This document shows positions 22,848-31,501 of a DNA stretch of 64,000 nt, in pieces (within the stretch, counting starts at the first letter, position 1; every line of letters begins with the position of its first letter). The stretch is taken from positions 62,001-126,000 of the forward strand of contig NZ_JADABY010000031.1 in assembly GCF_015672735.1 (NCBI RefSeq). Reading direction: 5' to 3'. The stretch comes from Citrobacter sp. Res13-Sevr-PEB04-36 (GTDB lineage: Bacteria > Pseudomonadota > Gammaproteobacteria > Enterobacterales > Enterobacteriaceae). The notes below the pieces were generated by a model. The model was not told the origin of the DNA. It made no database searches and saw only the letters and a list, made by a program, of their open reading frames with translations. The position numbers were made by a program, and so were the translations under genes.

Positions 22848-23848
22848 AATGGTACCCATGGTTACGGCCTGATTTTGAAAAACTGGTCGCCAGTTACCAG
22901 GCGGGCCGCGGTCACCATGCGTTACTGATTCAGGCGTTACCCGGCATGGGTGACGATGCGCTGATTTACGCCCTCAGCCGCTATCTGATGTGCCAGCAGC
23001 CGGAAGGACATAAAAGCTGTGGGCACTGCCGTGGCTGTCAGTTGATGCAGGCAGGAACGCATCCTGACTATTACTCACTACTGCCGGAGAAAGGCAAAAG
23101 TACGCTGGGCGTTGATGCGGTACGCGAGATCAGTGAAAAGCTGTACGAACATTCCCGTCTGAGTGGTGCCAAAGTGGTGTGGATCCCCGATGCTGCCCAA
23201 TTGACGGAAGCCGCGGCCAATGCCTTACTGAAGACACTGGAGGAGCCACCGGCGCAAACGTGGTTTTTCCTTGCCACTACCGAGCCGGCACGCTTACTTG
23301 CCACATTGCGTAGTCGCTGTCGATTGCATCACCTCGCGCCCCCGGTGGAATCATACGCGGTTTCCTGGCTGGCCCGAGAAGTAACCGCCCCACAGGATGC
23401 GCTGCTAAGCGCACTCCGCCTGAGCGCTGGGTCTCCTGGGGCAGCATTAACGTTGCTTCAGGCTGAAAGCTGGGCACACCGTAGCGATTTTTGCGCGGCG
23501 TTGGCCAACACCTTGCACTCCGACGACTGGTATCAGCTGCTGGCGGCGCTCAACCATGAACAAGCCGCAGCCCGTTTACACTGGCTGGCAACGCTGCTTA
23601 CGGATGCGCTTAAGCGGCCGTATGGTGTAGCTCATTTAACGAACCCCGATGCGCTGGCGTTGATATCATCCATCGCTGAACGGCTATCTGTTGCACAGAT
23701 TCAGGCGATACTGGGTGATGTGTGCCACTGCCGTCAGCAGTTACTCAATGTGACGGGTGTGAACCGTGAACTGGTAGTAACCGATCTTATCCTGCGTATT
23801 GAGCATTACCTGCAACCAGGCACCGTATTGCCTGTTCCCCATCTTTGA
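22844..23848 (+). CDS. holB: DNA polymerase III subunit delta'
   Basis: Delta' is the rigid stator of the clamp-loader complex that places the beta clamp on DNA. It has an AAA+ fold with a zinc module of four cysteines in [19 protein letters not shown] and the SRC sensor in [13 protein letters not shown]. As expected for delta', the P-loop is degenerate ([12 protein letters not shown]). The start at 22844 overlaps the tmk stop and gives [12 protein letters not shown], 334 aa. Confidence 0.96.
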   Translation: MKWYPWLRPDFEKLVASYQAGRGHHALLIQALPGMGDDALIYALSRYLMCQQPEGHKSCGHCRGCQLMQAGTHPDYYSLLPEKGKSTLGVDAVREISEKLYEHSRLSGAKVVWIPDAAQLTEAAANALLKTLEEPPAQTWFFLATTEPARLLATLRSRCRLHHLAPPVESYAVSWLAREVTAPQDALLSALRLSAGSPGAALTLLQAESWAHRSDFCAALANTLHSDDWYQLLAALNHEQAAARLHWLATLLTDALKRPYGVAHLTNPDALALISSIAERLSVAQIQAILGDVCHCRQQLLNVTGVNRELVVTDLILRIEHYLQPGTVLPVPHL

Positions 23849-23858
23849 GAGAGACATT

Positions 23859-24656
23859 ATGTTTTTAGTCGACTCACACTGCCATCTTGATGGCCTGGAT
23901 TATCAATCTCTGCATAAGGACGTGGATGACGTGCTGGCGAAAGCGGCAGCGCGTGATGTGAAGTTTTGTCTTGCAGTGGCGACCACCTTACCCGGATACC
24001 GCAGTATGCGTGAACTGGTCGGTGAGCGTGACAATGTGGTGTTCTCCTGCGGCGTCCATCCGTTAAATCAGGATGAAACCTATGATGTAGAAGACCTGCG
24101 TCGCTTTGCTGCTGAAGAGGGCGTGGTGGCGATGGGTGAAACTGGGCTGGACTATTTTTACACCCCGGAAACAAAAATTCGCCAGCAGGAGTCGTTCATT
24201 CATCACATCCAGATTGGCCGCGAGCTGCAAAAACCGGTGATCGTCCATACCCGCGATGCGAGAGCCGATACGCTGTCGATTCTGCGCCAAGAAAACGTGA
24301 CGGATTGTGGCGGCGTACTACACTGTTTTACAGAGGACAGGGAAACTGCAGGCAAATTGCTGGATCTTGGATTTTATATCTCTTTTTCTGGCATCGTTAC
24401 GTTCCGTAACGCTGAACAGCTGCGCGAAGCCGCACGCTATGTTCCTTTGGACCGTTTGTTAGTTGAGACTGACTCTCCGTATCTTGCGCCGGTACCGCAT
24501 CGTGGCAAAGAGAACCAGCCCGCCATGGTTCGTGATGTTGCAGAGTATATGGCTGTATTAAAAGGTGTTGCCGTTGAAGAACTGGCGAAAATCACCACTG
24601 ATAACTTTGCCCGCCTGTTTCACATCAACGCTTCTCGCCTGCAATCTATCCGTTAA
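23859..24656 (+). CDS. ycfH: TatD-family metal-dependent hydrolase YcfH
   Basis: YcfH is a TatD-type TIM-barrel metallohydrolase, probably a deoxyribonuclease. Metal ligands are visible in VDSHCHLD at the N-terminus, MGETGLDYFY, VIVHTRDA and VETDSPYLAP. It is 265 aa. The start follows a GAGAGAGAC ribosome-binding site, ten bases after holB. The exact cellular substrate of this paralogue is unsettled. Confidence 0.94.
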   Translation: MFLVDSHCHLDGLDYQSLHKDVDDVLAKAAARDVKFCLAVATTLPGYRSMRELVGERDNVVFSCGVHPLNQDETYDVEDLRRFAAEEGVVAMGETGLDYFYTPETKIRQQESFIHHIQIGRELQKPVIVHTRDARADTLSILRQENVTDCGGVLHCFTEDRETAGKLLDLGFYISFSGIVTFRNAEQLREAARYVPLDRLLVETDSPYLAPVPHRGKENQPAMVRDVAEYMAVLKGVAVEELAKITTDNFARLFHINASRLQSIR

Positions 24657-24798
24657 CCGAGTTTTTTTAAAGCTCGTAATTAATAAGTAAACCGAGTAAA
24701 GTTCACCGCCGTGAAATGGGCGGTGAATAACCAGTTAGACACATTCAGATACTCATTTTATCGGATTGTGCGAATTTAACGGCTATCCACAGCTGAAT

Positions 24799-24814
24799 TG
24801 TGATAACCGTCAAA
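24799..24814. promoter_or_regulatory. CRP site upstream of ptsG
   Basis: TGTGA-TAACCG-TCAAA fits the CRP consensus TGTGA-N6-TCACA with one or two mismatches. It lies about 30 bases upstream of the Mlc box, as in the E. coli ptsG promoter, which needs cAMP-CRP. Confidence 0.65.
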
Positions 24815-24829
24815 CAAAAATAAGCTGAA

Positions 24830-24854
24830 TTATTTTACTCTGTGTAATAAATAA
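24830..24854. promoter_or_regulatory. Mlc operator / ptsG promoter
   Basis: TTATTTTAC-TCTGT-GTAATAAATAA is an imperfect palindrome matching the Mlc repressor site of E. coli ptsG almost base for base. Mlc represses ptsG without glucose. MtfA, the factor that binds and inactivates Mlc, is encoded in this same window at 37940-38737. Confidence 0.8.
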
Positions 24855-24919
24855 AGGGTACTTAGATGCCCTGTTCACGGCGAGGTTCTCCCCCCTCGCC
24901 AATGCGTGAGAACGTAGAA

Positions 24920-25044
24920 ATACACAAAATCATTCAAGCTGCATCAAGGCGGCAAGTGAGTGAATCGCAGGTGCTTACTTGAGTAAGTGACTGGGGTGAA
25001 CGAACGCAGCCAACGCTGAGGCGCTTGGAAGGATGAAGTGTATA
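24920..25044. repeat. ERIC element inserted in the ptsG leader
   Basis: This 125-bp imperfect palindrome carries the ERIC core: GTGAATCGCAGGTGCTTACT, then GAGTAAGTGACTGGGGTGAA and CGAACGCAGCCAACG. Its ends are roughly inverted (TACACAAAATCATTCAAGC against TTGGAAGGATGAAGTGTATA). It lies after the Mlc/CRP promoter region and before the SgrS-pairing ribosome-binding site, so it must be part of the ptsG mRNA leader if the E. coli-type promoter is used. Confidence 0.9.
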
Positions 25045-25049
25045 AGCAC

Positions 25050-25078
25050 AAATACTCAGGAGCACTCTCAATTATGTT
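25050..25078 (+). promoter_or_regulatory. SgrS-pairing region and RBS of ptsG
   Basis: The stretch ACTCAGGAGCACTCTCAATT just before the ATG is identical to the E. coli ptsG target of the sugar-stress RNA SgrS, which with Hfq blocks translation and brings RNase E. Its conservation right after the ERIC insertion implies that SgrS control is kept. Confidence 0.8.
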
Positions 25079-26507
25079 TAAGAATGCATTTGCTAACCTG
25101 CAAAAGGTCGGTAAATCGCTGATGCTGCCGGTATCCGTACTCCCGATCGCAGGTATCCTGCTGGGCGTCGGTTCCGCTAACTTCAGCTGGCTGCCAGCCG
25201 TTGTATCGCACGTAATGGCAGAAGCAGGCGGTTCTGTTTTTGCAAACATGCCGCTGATTTTCGCCATCGGTGTGGCGTTAGGCTTCACCAACAATGACGG
25301 TGTTTCCGCACTGGCTTCAGTGGTTGCCTACGGCATCATGGTTAAGACCATGTCTGTGGTTGCGCCGCTGGTTCTGCATTTACCTGCTGAAGAGATCGCA
25401 GCAAAACACCTTGCTGATACGGGTGTTCTCGGGGGGATTATCTCCGGTGCGATTGCAGCGTACATGTTCAACCGTTTCTACCGTATCAAACTGCCTGAGT
25501 ATCTTGGCTTCTTTGCCGGTAAGCGCTTCGTTCCAATTATTTCTGGTCTGGCCGCCATCTTTACGGGTGTGGTCCTGTCCTTCATTTGGCCGCCGATCGG
25601 TACTGCTATCCAGACATTCTCCCAATGGGCTGCATACCAGAACCCGGTTGTGGCGTTCGGTATCTACGGCTTCATTGAACGCTGCCTGGTACCGTTTGGT
25701 CTGCACCATATCTGGAACGTTCCATTCCAGATGCAGATTGGCGAATACACCAACGCTGCGGGCCAGGTGTTCCACGGCGATATCCCTCGTTATATGGCGG
25801 GTGACCCGACTGCGGGTATGCTGTCCGGTGGCTTCCTGTTCAAAATGTACGGTCTGCCGGCTGCCGCTATTGCTATCTGGCATTCTGCAAAACCAGAAAA
25901 CCGCGCGAAAGTGGGCGGTATCATGATTTCCGCAGCGCTGACCTCGTTCCTGACCGGTATTACCGAGCCGATCGAGTTCTCCTTCATGTTCGTGGCGCCG
26001 ATCCTGTACATCATCCACGCGATTCTGGCAGGCCTGGCATTCCCAATCTGTATCCTGTTGGGTATGCGTGACGGTACGTCGTTCTCTCATGGTCTGATCG
26101 ATTTTATCGTTCTGTCTGGTAACAGCAGCAAACTGTGGTTGTTCCCGATTGTGGGTATCGGTTATGCGATTATTTACTACACCATCTTCCGCGTGCTGAT
26201 CAAAGCGTTAGACCTGAAAACGCCTGGTCGTGAAGATGCGACAGAAGACAGCAAAGCGGCCGCGACTGGCGAAATGGCTCCGGCTCTGGTTGCTGCATTC
26301 GGTGGTAAAGAAAACATCACTAACCTCGATGCGTGCATCACGCGTTTGCGTGTCAGCGTGGCTGACGTTGCTAAAGTGGATCAGGCTGGCCTGAAGAAAC
26401 TAGGTGCTGCAGGTGTGGTCGTTGCGGGTTCTGGTGTTCAGGCTATCTTCGGGACCAAGTCCGATAACCTGAAAACTGAAATGGATGAATACATCCGTAA
26501 CAGCTAA
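25074..26507 (+). CDS. ptsG: Glucose-specific PTS enzyme IICB PtsG
   Basis: PtsG imports and phosphorylates glucose at the inner membrane, taking phosphate from IIA-Glc. Residues 1-385 are the membrane IIC domain, including the sugar-site segment [15 protein letters not shown]. After a linker (about 385-400) comes the IIB domain with the phosphorylated cysteine in [13 protein letters not shown] (about 421). It is 477 aa, identical in length to E. coli. Its control region shows CRP, Mlc and SgrS sites. Confidence 0.98.
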   Translation: MFKNAFANLQKVGKSLMLPVSVLPIAGILLGVGSANFSWLPAVVSHVMAEAGGSVFANMPLIFAIGVALGFTNNDGVSALASVVAYGIMVKTMSVVAPLVLHLPAEEIAAKHLADTGVLGGIISGAIAAYMFNRFYRIKLPEYLGFFAGKRFVPIISGLAAIFTGVVLSFIWPPIGTAIQTFSQWAAYQNPVVAFGIYGFIERCLVPFGLHHIWNVPFQMQIGEYTNAAGQVFHGDIPRYMAGDPTAGMLSGGFLFKMYGLPAAAIAIWHSAKPENRAKVGGIMISAALTSFLTGITEPIEFSFMFVAPILYIIHAILAGLAFPICILLGMRDGTSFSHGLIDFIVLSGNSSKLWLFPIVGIGYAIIYYTIFRVLIKALDLKTPGREDATEDSKAAATGEMAPALVAAFGGKENITNLDACITRLRVSVADVAKVDQAGLKKLGAAGVVVAGSGVQAIFGTKSDNLKTEMDEYIRNS

Positions 26508-26530
26508 GCGGTAAGAAGTTGGGGAGAACT

Positions 26531-26557
26531 AAGGCAGCCTGAGGGCTGCCTTTTTTA
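26531..26557 (+). terminator. Intrinsic terminator after ptsG
   Basis: The stem AAGGCAGCC-tgag-GGCTGCCTT is followed by TTTTAATG. The convergent aminopeptidase gene ends 6 bases later. This is also the left edge of the junction between two regions that are far apart in E. coli. Confidence 0.92.
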
Positions 26558-26562
26558 ATGCA

Positions 26563-28341
26563 TTAACTGGCCTGAACGCGGATTGGCGCGGTAGCAGCGA
26601 ATAGCCATGGACGTGCGTCACTGTTCACGCGTGGTGACAAGGTTTCTCTGACTTGTTGATGGTAATCATCAATCCACTGCTTCTCTGTTTCGCTCAGCAG
26701 ATGTAACTCAACCAGATTCAGGTCGATGGGTACCAGCGTCAGTGTGGAGAAGCGACAAAAACCAGGGCGACTCTCGATTATTTCCACCTGATTCTCAATA
26801 CGAATACCGTATTGCCCTGCCAGATAATATCCTGGTTCAATGGTAATAATGTTGCCCGCGGCCAGAGGCCAGGGATTCACTTTCTTCGCAATGCGGTGCG
26901 GCGGTTCGTGGATCAATAACTGATGCCCGACACCGTGGCCGGTGCCATGATCATAATCCAGACCCAGCTCCCAAAGTGCCCGACGGCTAAACGCATCCAG
27001 TTGATGTCCCTGAGTGCCACTCGGGAATTGCAGCGTAATCAGTGATAAAAAACCTTTCAGCACAGCGGTGTAATGCAGTCGACGCTGCGGATCCTGTGGG
27101 CCAAAGGCGAGGGTGCGTGTTGTATCCGTGGTGCCGTTTTGGTACTGACCGCCAGAATCATTTAAATACATCGCCTGAGAGGTGATCGGTGTATTGGTTT
27201 TCTCGCTGGAATGATAATGACACATTGCCGCATTGCTGGCTGATGCTGAGATCGTGCCAAAACTCTGCTCAATAAATCCCGGTTGTTGTTGACGAAATTC
27301 CAGCTGTTTTGCCTGCGCTTCCAGTTCGGTTACTGGCTTACCTGCCGCCTCACGTAATGGCACTTCATGCGCCAGCCAGGCGAGGAAATTCACCCAGGCA
27401 GCACCATCCTGCTCATGGCATTCGCGATAGCCCGCCAGTTCAGTGTCATTTTTATGCGCTTTGGTCAGCGTGATGGGATCGGGTGCCCAGAGGAGTTCGC
27501 CGCCGTGCTGTTCAATGGCGAATCGCAGTGCAACTGGTGCGTAGTCTTTATCGACCAGGAAACGTTTCCCTTGGGCAAGTTGCCGGCAGCGCGGCAGGAA
27601 ATCCTCTTGCGGAGAAATCGTTAATGCGTTCAGTAGCGCTTCGGGTAACTGCTGCGTTTTGTTGGCATCCACAAACCACTCCAGTTCACCGCCGCGATGC
27701 AGCAAGGCAAACGAAAAAGGCACCGGAACCATATTGAGATCTGAACCGCGCACATTGAGCAGCCAGGCGATGTTATCGGGTAGGGTGATCGCCAGAAAAT
27801 CAGCCTGATGTTGAGCAAGTTGTTCAATGATCCGCGCGCGTTTTTGCGCACTACTTTCGCCGCTTATCTCAATGGGCATTTCGCGGATGATACCGCAGGG
27901 GGCTGCCGGACGATCGAGCCAAACCGTGTCGAAAGGGTCGGTTTCCAGCGCGACCAGTTCGCAGTGAGTGGCTGACAGTGCCTCAAACTGGCTGTTGACC
28001 ATCAGCAGAGGCTCAAAACCGATGCGGGTATCTGCTGGCACATGCGTCTGCAAATAATCGGCCAGTGGTTCGTCGTGTAAATGATGAACTTCAAAGTCAT
28101 CCAGGGAAACTTCGTTGCGGACCTGGACCTGGTAACGTCCATCAACAAATATTAATGCGCGATCGCGAAGTACCAGAGCCAGGCCTGCAGAGCCGCTAAA
28201 ACCAGTCAGCCAGGCCAGTTTATTGTCGTGCGGCGTGCAATCCTCACTCTGATGAGCGTCGGCGCGGGGAACAATCATACCATCCAGTCCCTGCGCTAAC
28301 AGTTGATTGCGCAGAGCGGAGAGGGGCGTTGAGTTATGCAT
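26563..28341 (-). CDS. M24-family Xaa-Pro aminopeptidase (long, eukaryote-like type)
   Basis: This 592-aa protein resembles the long aminopeptidase P (XPNPEP1-like) proteins rather than E. coli PepP (441 aa). Two creatinase-like N-terminal domains (about 1-290) precede a pita-bread M24 domain (about 300-530) and a C-terminal extension. All five metal ligands are visible: Asp in LNDSGGQY, Asp in GTTDTTRT, His in HGTGHGVGHQ, Glu in ITIEPGYY and Glu in IRIENQVE. No signal peptide is seen, so it is likely cytosolic and removes residues before proline. It has no counterpart at this place in E. coli and lies 15 bases from amn. Confidence 0.9.
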   Translation of the reverse strand: MHNSTPLSALRNQLLAQGLDGMIVPRADAHQSEDCTPHDNKLAWLTGFSGSAGLALVLRDRALIFVDGRYQVQVRNEVSLDDFEVHHLHDEPLADYLQTHVPADTRIGFEPLLMVNSQFEALSATHCELVALETDPFDTVWLDRPAAPCGIIREMPIEISGESSAQKRARIIEQLAQHQADFLAITLPDNIAWLLNVRGSDLNMVPVPFSFALLHRGGELEWFVDANKTQQLPEALLNALTISPQEDFLPRCRQLAQGKRFLVDKDYAPVALRFAIEQHGGELLWAPDPITLTKAHKNDTELAGYRECHEQDGAAWVNFLAWLAHEVPLREAAGKPVTELEAQAKQLEFRQQQPGFIEQSFGTISASASNAAMCHYHSSEKTNTPITSQAMYLNDSGGQYQNGTTDTTRTLAFGPQDPQRRLHYTAVLKGFLSLITLQFPSGTQGHQLDAFSRRALWELGLDYDHGTGHGVGHQLLIHEPPHRIAKKVNPWPLAAGNIITIEPGYYLAGQYGIRIENQVEIIESRPGFCRFSTLTLVPIDLNLVELHLLSETEKQWIDDYHQQVRETLSPRVNSDARPWLFAATAPIRVQAS

Positions 28342-28356
28342 AGTTACCTTGAGTCC

Positions 28357-29811
28357 TTAACGGAACGGCGGTTCGTTGAACGTACGTAATTTGCGGGAGT
28401 GCAACCGGTCGCCTTCAGCGCGAAGACGATCGATTGCCCGAATACCAATTTGCAGGTGCTCGGAAATCGCACCCTCATAAAAACGGTTGGCTTGGCCGGG
28501 CAGTTTAATCTCACCGTGCAGTGGCTTATCGGAGACGCAAAGCAGGGTGCCGTAAGGCACGCGAAAGCGGTAACCCTGAGCGGCAATTGTGGCGCTCTCC
28601 ATATCAATAGCGACGGCGCGGCTGAGGTTAAAACGTAGCGCAGAGGCAGAATAGCGTAGCTCCCAGTTACGGTCGTCGGTGGTAACGACCGTGCCGGTAC
28701 GCAGCCGTTGTTTGACTTCTTCGCCGGGCATGCCGCTGACTTCTTTTGTGGCGTCATACAGCGCGCGCTGGACTTCGGCAATGCTCGGAATTGGAATATC
28801 TGGTGGCAGTACGGCATCCAGCACGTGGTCGTCTCGCAGGTAGGCGTGGGCGAGAACGTAATCACCAATGGCCTGGCTCTCACGCAGGCCGCCACAGTGC
28901 CCAATCATTAGCCAGACGTCAGGACGCAGGACCGCCAGGTGATCGCAAATGGTTTTGGCATTTGACGGACCGACGCCGATATTCACCAGCGTAATCCCTT
29001 GACCGTCGGCGGTGATTAAATGCCAGGCGGGCATCTGGTGTTTCTTCCAGGCAAGATCGGAAATAGCTTCTTCCGGCGCCTCGGTTTCTGCGGTGATCCA
29101 AATTCCACCGGCGCATGACAGTGCGATATACGGACTGTCCGGGTCGAGGATCTGGCTGCAGCCCCAGCGTACAAACTCATCGACATAGCGGGTGTAGTTG
29201 GTGAACAGCACGAAAGGCTGAAAATGCTCCACCGGTGTGCCCGTGTAGTGACGCAGGCGCGCCAGTGAAAAATCAACGCGTCGTGCATCGAAGTGCGACA
29301 GCGGGGAAAATTCCGCTGGGTGGTACGTACCGTCGGCGGTTTCATCGCCAATCTGCGACAGTTCGGTGGTAGGAAAATGGCGCGTTAATCCGGCACTCAT
29401 TGAGCGGTCGAGTGTCAGTTCAGAGCCGTCTATCACATAGGGATAGGGGATTTCATGCTGTGATGGCTCGACACAGATATGTGCATCGTAATCCTGGTAC
29501 AGCAGGGTGAGTTGTTCTTCAAGATAAGGGCGGAAAAGAGAAGGTCGGGTAATGGTTGTGGTGTAGCAGCCAGCATGGGTAAAACGACCGTAGGCGCGCG
29601 TTTTCGGAGGATTCGTTGCGCTGCCATCCCAGGTCACCGAAAGTGAAGGGTAAACAAAAAGACCTTTATCTCGGGCGATGATGTCAGGAAGCGTCCCGGT
29701 TTCAATGTACTTGCCAATGGCGCTTCGCAGAGCCTTAACCGATTGCTCATACAATGCGTCCAGTTTATCCAGTGCCTGAGCCGGGGTCAGGCTAGAGCCC
29801 TTATTGTTCAT
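28357..29811 (-). CDS. amn: AMP nucleosidase
   Basis: Amn hydrolyses AMP to adenine and ribose 5-phosphate, adjusting adenylate pools. The N-terminal half (about 1-180) is the allosteric domain. The C-terminal half is a nucleoside-phosphorylase fold with MIGHCGGLRESQAIGDYVLA and AIDMESATIAAQGYRFRVPY. It is 484 aa, as in E. coli. shiA lies upstream in the same direction with a 118-base gap, the same neighbour as in E. coli but in inverted orientation relative to ptsG. Confidence 0.96.
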   Translation of the reverse strand: MNNKGSSLTPAQALDKLDALYEQSVKALRSAIGKYIETGTLPDIIARDKGLFVYPSLSVTWDGSATNPPKTRAYGRFTHAGCYTTTITRPSLFRPYLEEQLTLLYQDYDAHICVEPSQHEIPYPYVIDGSELTLDRSMSAGLTRHFPTTELSQIGDETADGTYHPAEFSPLSHFDARRVDFSLARLRHYTGTPVEHFQPFVLFTNYTRYVDEFVRWGCSQILDPDSPYIALSCAGGIWITAETEAPEEAISDLAWKKHQMPAWHLITADGQGITLVNIGVGPSNAKTICDHLAVLRPDVWLMIGHCGGLRESQAIGDYVLAHAYLRDDHVLDAVLPPDIPIPSIAEVQRALYDATKEVSGMPGEEVKQRLRTGTVVTTDDRNWELRYSASALRFNLSRAVAIDMESATIAAQGYRFRVPYGTLLCVSDKPLHGEIKLPGQANRFYEGAISEHLQIGIRAIDRLRAEGDRLHSRKLRTFNEPPFR

Positions 29812-29929
29812 GTCTGTCTCCTTGTTCCACAGATGTGCTGCTCTCCCGATAGTATGTCACAGGAATGTGAAACAAAAGTCAGTCGTTGAGGAAGAATATG
29901 CGAAGACCGAATGGCCCTCGCATAACAGC

Positions 29930-31252
29930 TTAGCTGAGTGGTTTCTCTTTCATCAAGATTGCGGTTGCGGCAGAAATAAGGCACCCCGCCATCAGGTAAA
30001 TGGCCACGCTGTGCCAGTCTCCGCCCGAGAAGGTCACCAGTGCAGCGGCAATAAATGGCGTAAAACCTCCGCCGACGACGCTGGCTACCTGGTAGCCAAC
30101 ACCGGCACCACTGTAACGATAACGTGCGCCAAATAACCCGGTAAACATCGGCTGTTGCACGCAGACCACCATGTCATGGGCGATGTTTGCCAGCATAATG
30201 GCGAAGAATACAATCCAAAAGACAGACTGTGCCTCAAGGGCCATGAAGAATGGGAAGGCGCTCAGCGTGCCGACCAGTGCACCGGTAATGTAGACTCGTC
30301 GGCGGCCAAAACGGTCTGCAAGCCAGGCGAAACAGGGGATAGTCAGACAGCTTAATCCACCGACTAACAATCCGATATTCAGAAAAAGTTCGCGCGGTAG
30401 TCCAAGATTTTGTGTGGAATAATTCAGGGCAAACGCGGTGACGATATACATGGTCAGCAGTTCACATAAGCGCAGGGCGATGATTTTCATAAATGCCCCC
30501 GGATGCCGGGTTAATGCTTCGACAACCGGCAACCGCTGTTTAGTCTCCGGCTCCTGCTGCTTTTGCTGCTCGAACTCAACTGATTCATCCATGCGGTTAC
30601 GCATCCATAATGCGCCAAGCACCAGTACGATGCTGAACAGGAACGGGATGCGCCAACCCCAACTCAGGAACTGCTCATCGGTTGTTTGCGAACTGATCAG
30701 TGAGACCAATCCTGTCGAGAGCAATAGGCCAACGCCATAACCCACCTGAACGCCGCTGCTGTAGAACGCTTTTTTGTTTTTTGGCGCGCTTTCGACAGAG
30801 AGTAACGCCGCGCCGCCCCATTCACCGCCGACAGCAAATCCCTGAATGGCGCGTAGCGTCACCAGCAGGACGGGGGCCCACCAACCTATAGTGTCAAAAG
30901 AGGGAATGATGCCAATAAACGCTGTGGCGATACCCATCATCCAGACGGTGAGCATCAACATACGTTTACGGCCCAGACGATCGCCGAAGTGGCCGAAGAT
31001 CACCCCACCTAATGGGCGGAATAAAAATCCGACACCAAAGGTGGCAAAGGCCGCCAGTGTGCCCATCGCCGGGCTGACTTGCGGGAAAAATTCGCGGTTA
31101 AAGACCAACGCGGCGGTGATGCCATACAGCAGAAAATCATACCAGTCGACCACTGCACCGGCGAAGCTGCCCAGTGCGGCACGTCGGGCACGCTCGCGAT
31201 GTTGTGAAAAGTTGTCATCCTGAGGACTTGTGGAGATAAGGGTGGAATCCAT
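29930..31252 (-). CDS. shiA: Shikimate:proton symporter ShiA
   Basis: ShiA is a 12-TM major facilitator that imports shikimate, a precursor of aromatic compounds and siderophores. Motifs include RPLGGVIFGHFGDRLGRKRM (loop 2-3) and LADRFGRRRVYITG (loop 8-9). It is 440 aa against 438 in E. coli. Its leader (31253 onward on the minus strand) carries a sequence complementary to the RyhB core, in line with the known activation of shiA by that RNA during iron shortage. Confidence 0.94.
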   Translation of the reverse strand: MDSTLISTSPQDDNFSQHRERARRAALGSFAGAVVDWYDFLLYGITAALVFNREFFPQVSPAMGTLAAFATFGVGFLFRPLGGVIFGHFGDRLGRKRMLMLTVWMMGIATAFIGIIPSFDTIGWWAPVLLVTLRAIQGFAVGGEWGGAALLSVESAPKNKKAFYSSGVQVGYGVGLLLSTGLVSLISSQTTDEQFLSWGWRIPFLFSIVLVLGALWMRNRMDESVEFEQQKQQEPETKQRLPVVEALTRHPGAFMKIIALRLCELLTMYIVTAFALNYSTQNLGLPRELFLNIGLLVGGLSCLTIPCFAWLADRFGRRRVYITGALVGTLSAFPFFMALEAQSVFWIVFFAIMLANIAHDMVVCVQQPMFTGLFGARYRYSGAGVGYQVASVVGGGFTPFIAAALVTFSGGDWHSVAIYLMAGCLISAATAILMKEKPLS

Positions 31253-31304
31253 AGCTATCCTGTCTGTACTGATTTTTAATTATTAGTATTGGAATTAGGT
31301 TACG

Positions 31305-31312
31305 CACATTGC
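31305..31312 (-). promoter_or_regulatory. Possible RyhB pairing site in the shiA leader
   Basis: On the minus strand the leader reads CTGCAATGTGCGTAA about 55 bases before the shiA ATG. GCAATGTG is the complement of the RyhB core CACAUUGC. RyhB is known to activate E. coli shiA by opening an inhibitory leader structure. The site is proposed from an 8-base match only. Confidence 0.45.
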
Positions 31313-31393
31313 AGTCGATATATCAGCGACTGTGATGAGACTACCGCGACAGGCGGGAAGATAAAACGATTTTATCCCTCACAGGAGGGCAAG

Positions 31394-31453
31394 ATGAAAA
31401 ATAAGACGAATGAGAAAATACAAAAAAGTCTGCTCGAAAGCAGGTTTTTCTAA
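31394..31453 (+). CDS. Possible 19-codon small ORF
   Basis: ATG at 31394 is preceded by an excellent ribosome-binding site (CAGGAGGGCAAG) and opens a 19-codon frame, MKNKTNEKIQKSLLESRFF. Its last codons form the terminator hairpin. No family resemblance is recognised. The strong ribosome-binding site is the only support, and the frame could be chance. Confidence 0.25.
   Translation: MKNKTNEKIQKSLLESRFF
31424..31452. terminator. Bidirectional terminator after the LysR gene
   Basis: AAAAAAGT-CTGCT-CGAA-AGCAG-GTTTTT is a short stem flanked by A and T runs, so it can act in either direction. On the minus strand it follows the LysR gene ending at 31502. Confidence 0.65.
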
Positions 31454-31501
31454 ATTTCCCGTCTGATGGGACTTCTTTGCGCAGCTGGCTGGCGCGATCA
31501 A

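Larger units (their letters stand above)
24657..25073 (+). promoter_or_regulatory. ycfH-ptsG intergenic region
   Basis: This 417-base gap is non-coding. The first part (24657-24720) holds an inverted repeat TTCACCGCC-GTGAAATG-GGCGGTGAA. The middle holds the CRP and Mlc sites, then a GC-rich leader with TCTCCCCCCTCGCC, the ERIC element and the SgrS target. Confidence 0.75.

Noticed and set aside
29804..31223. Plus-strand frames opposite shiA
   Set aside because: They are mirror frames of the real transporter, with typical Arg/Pro-rich composition.
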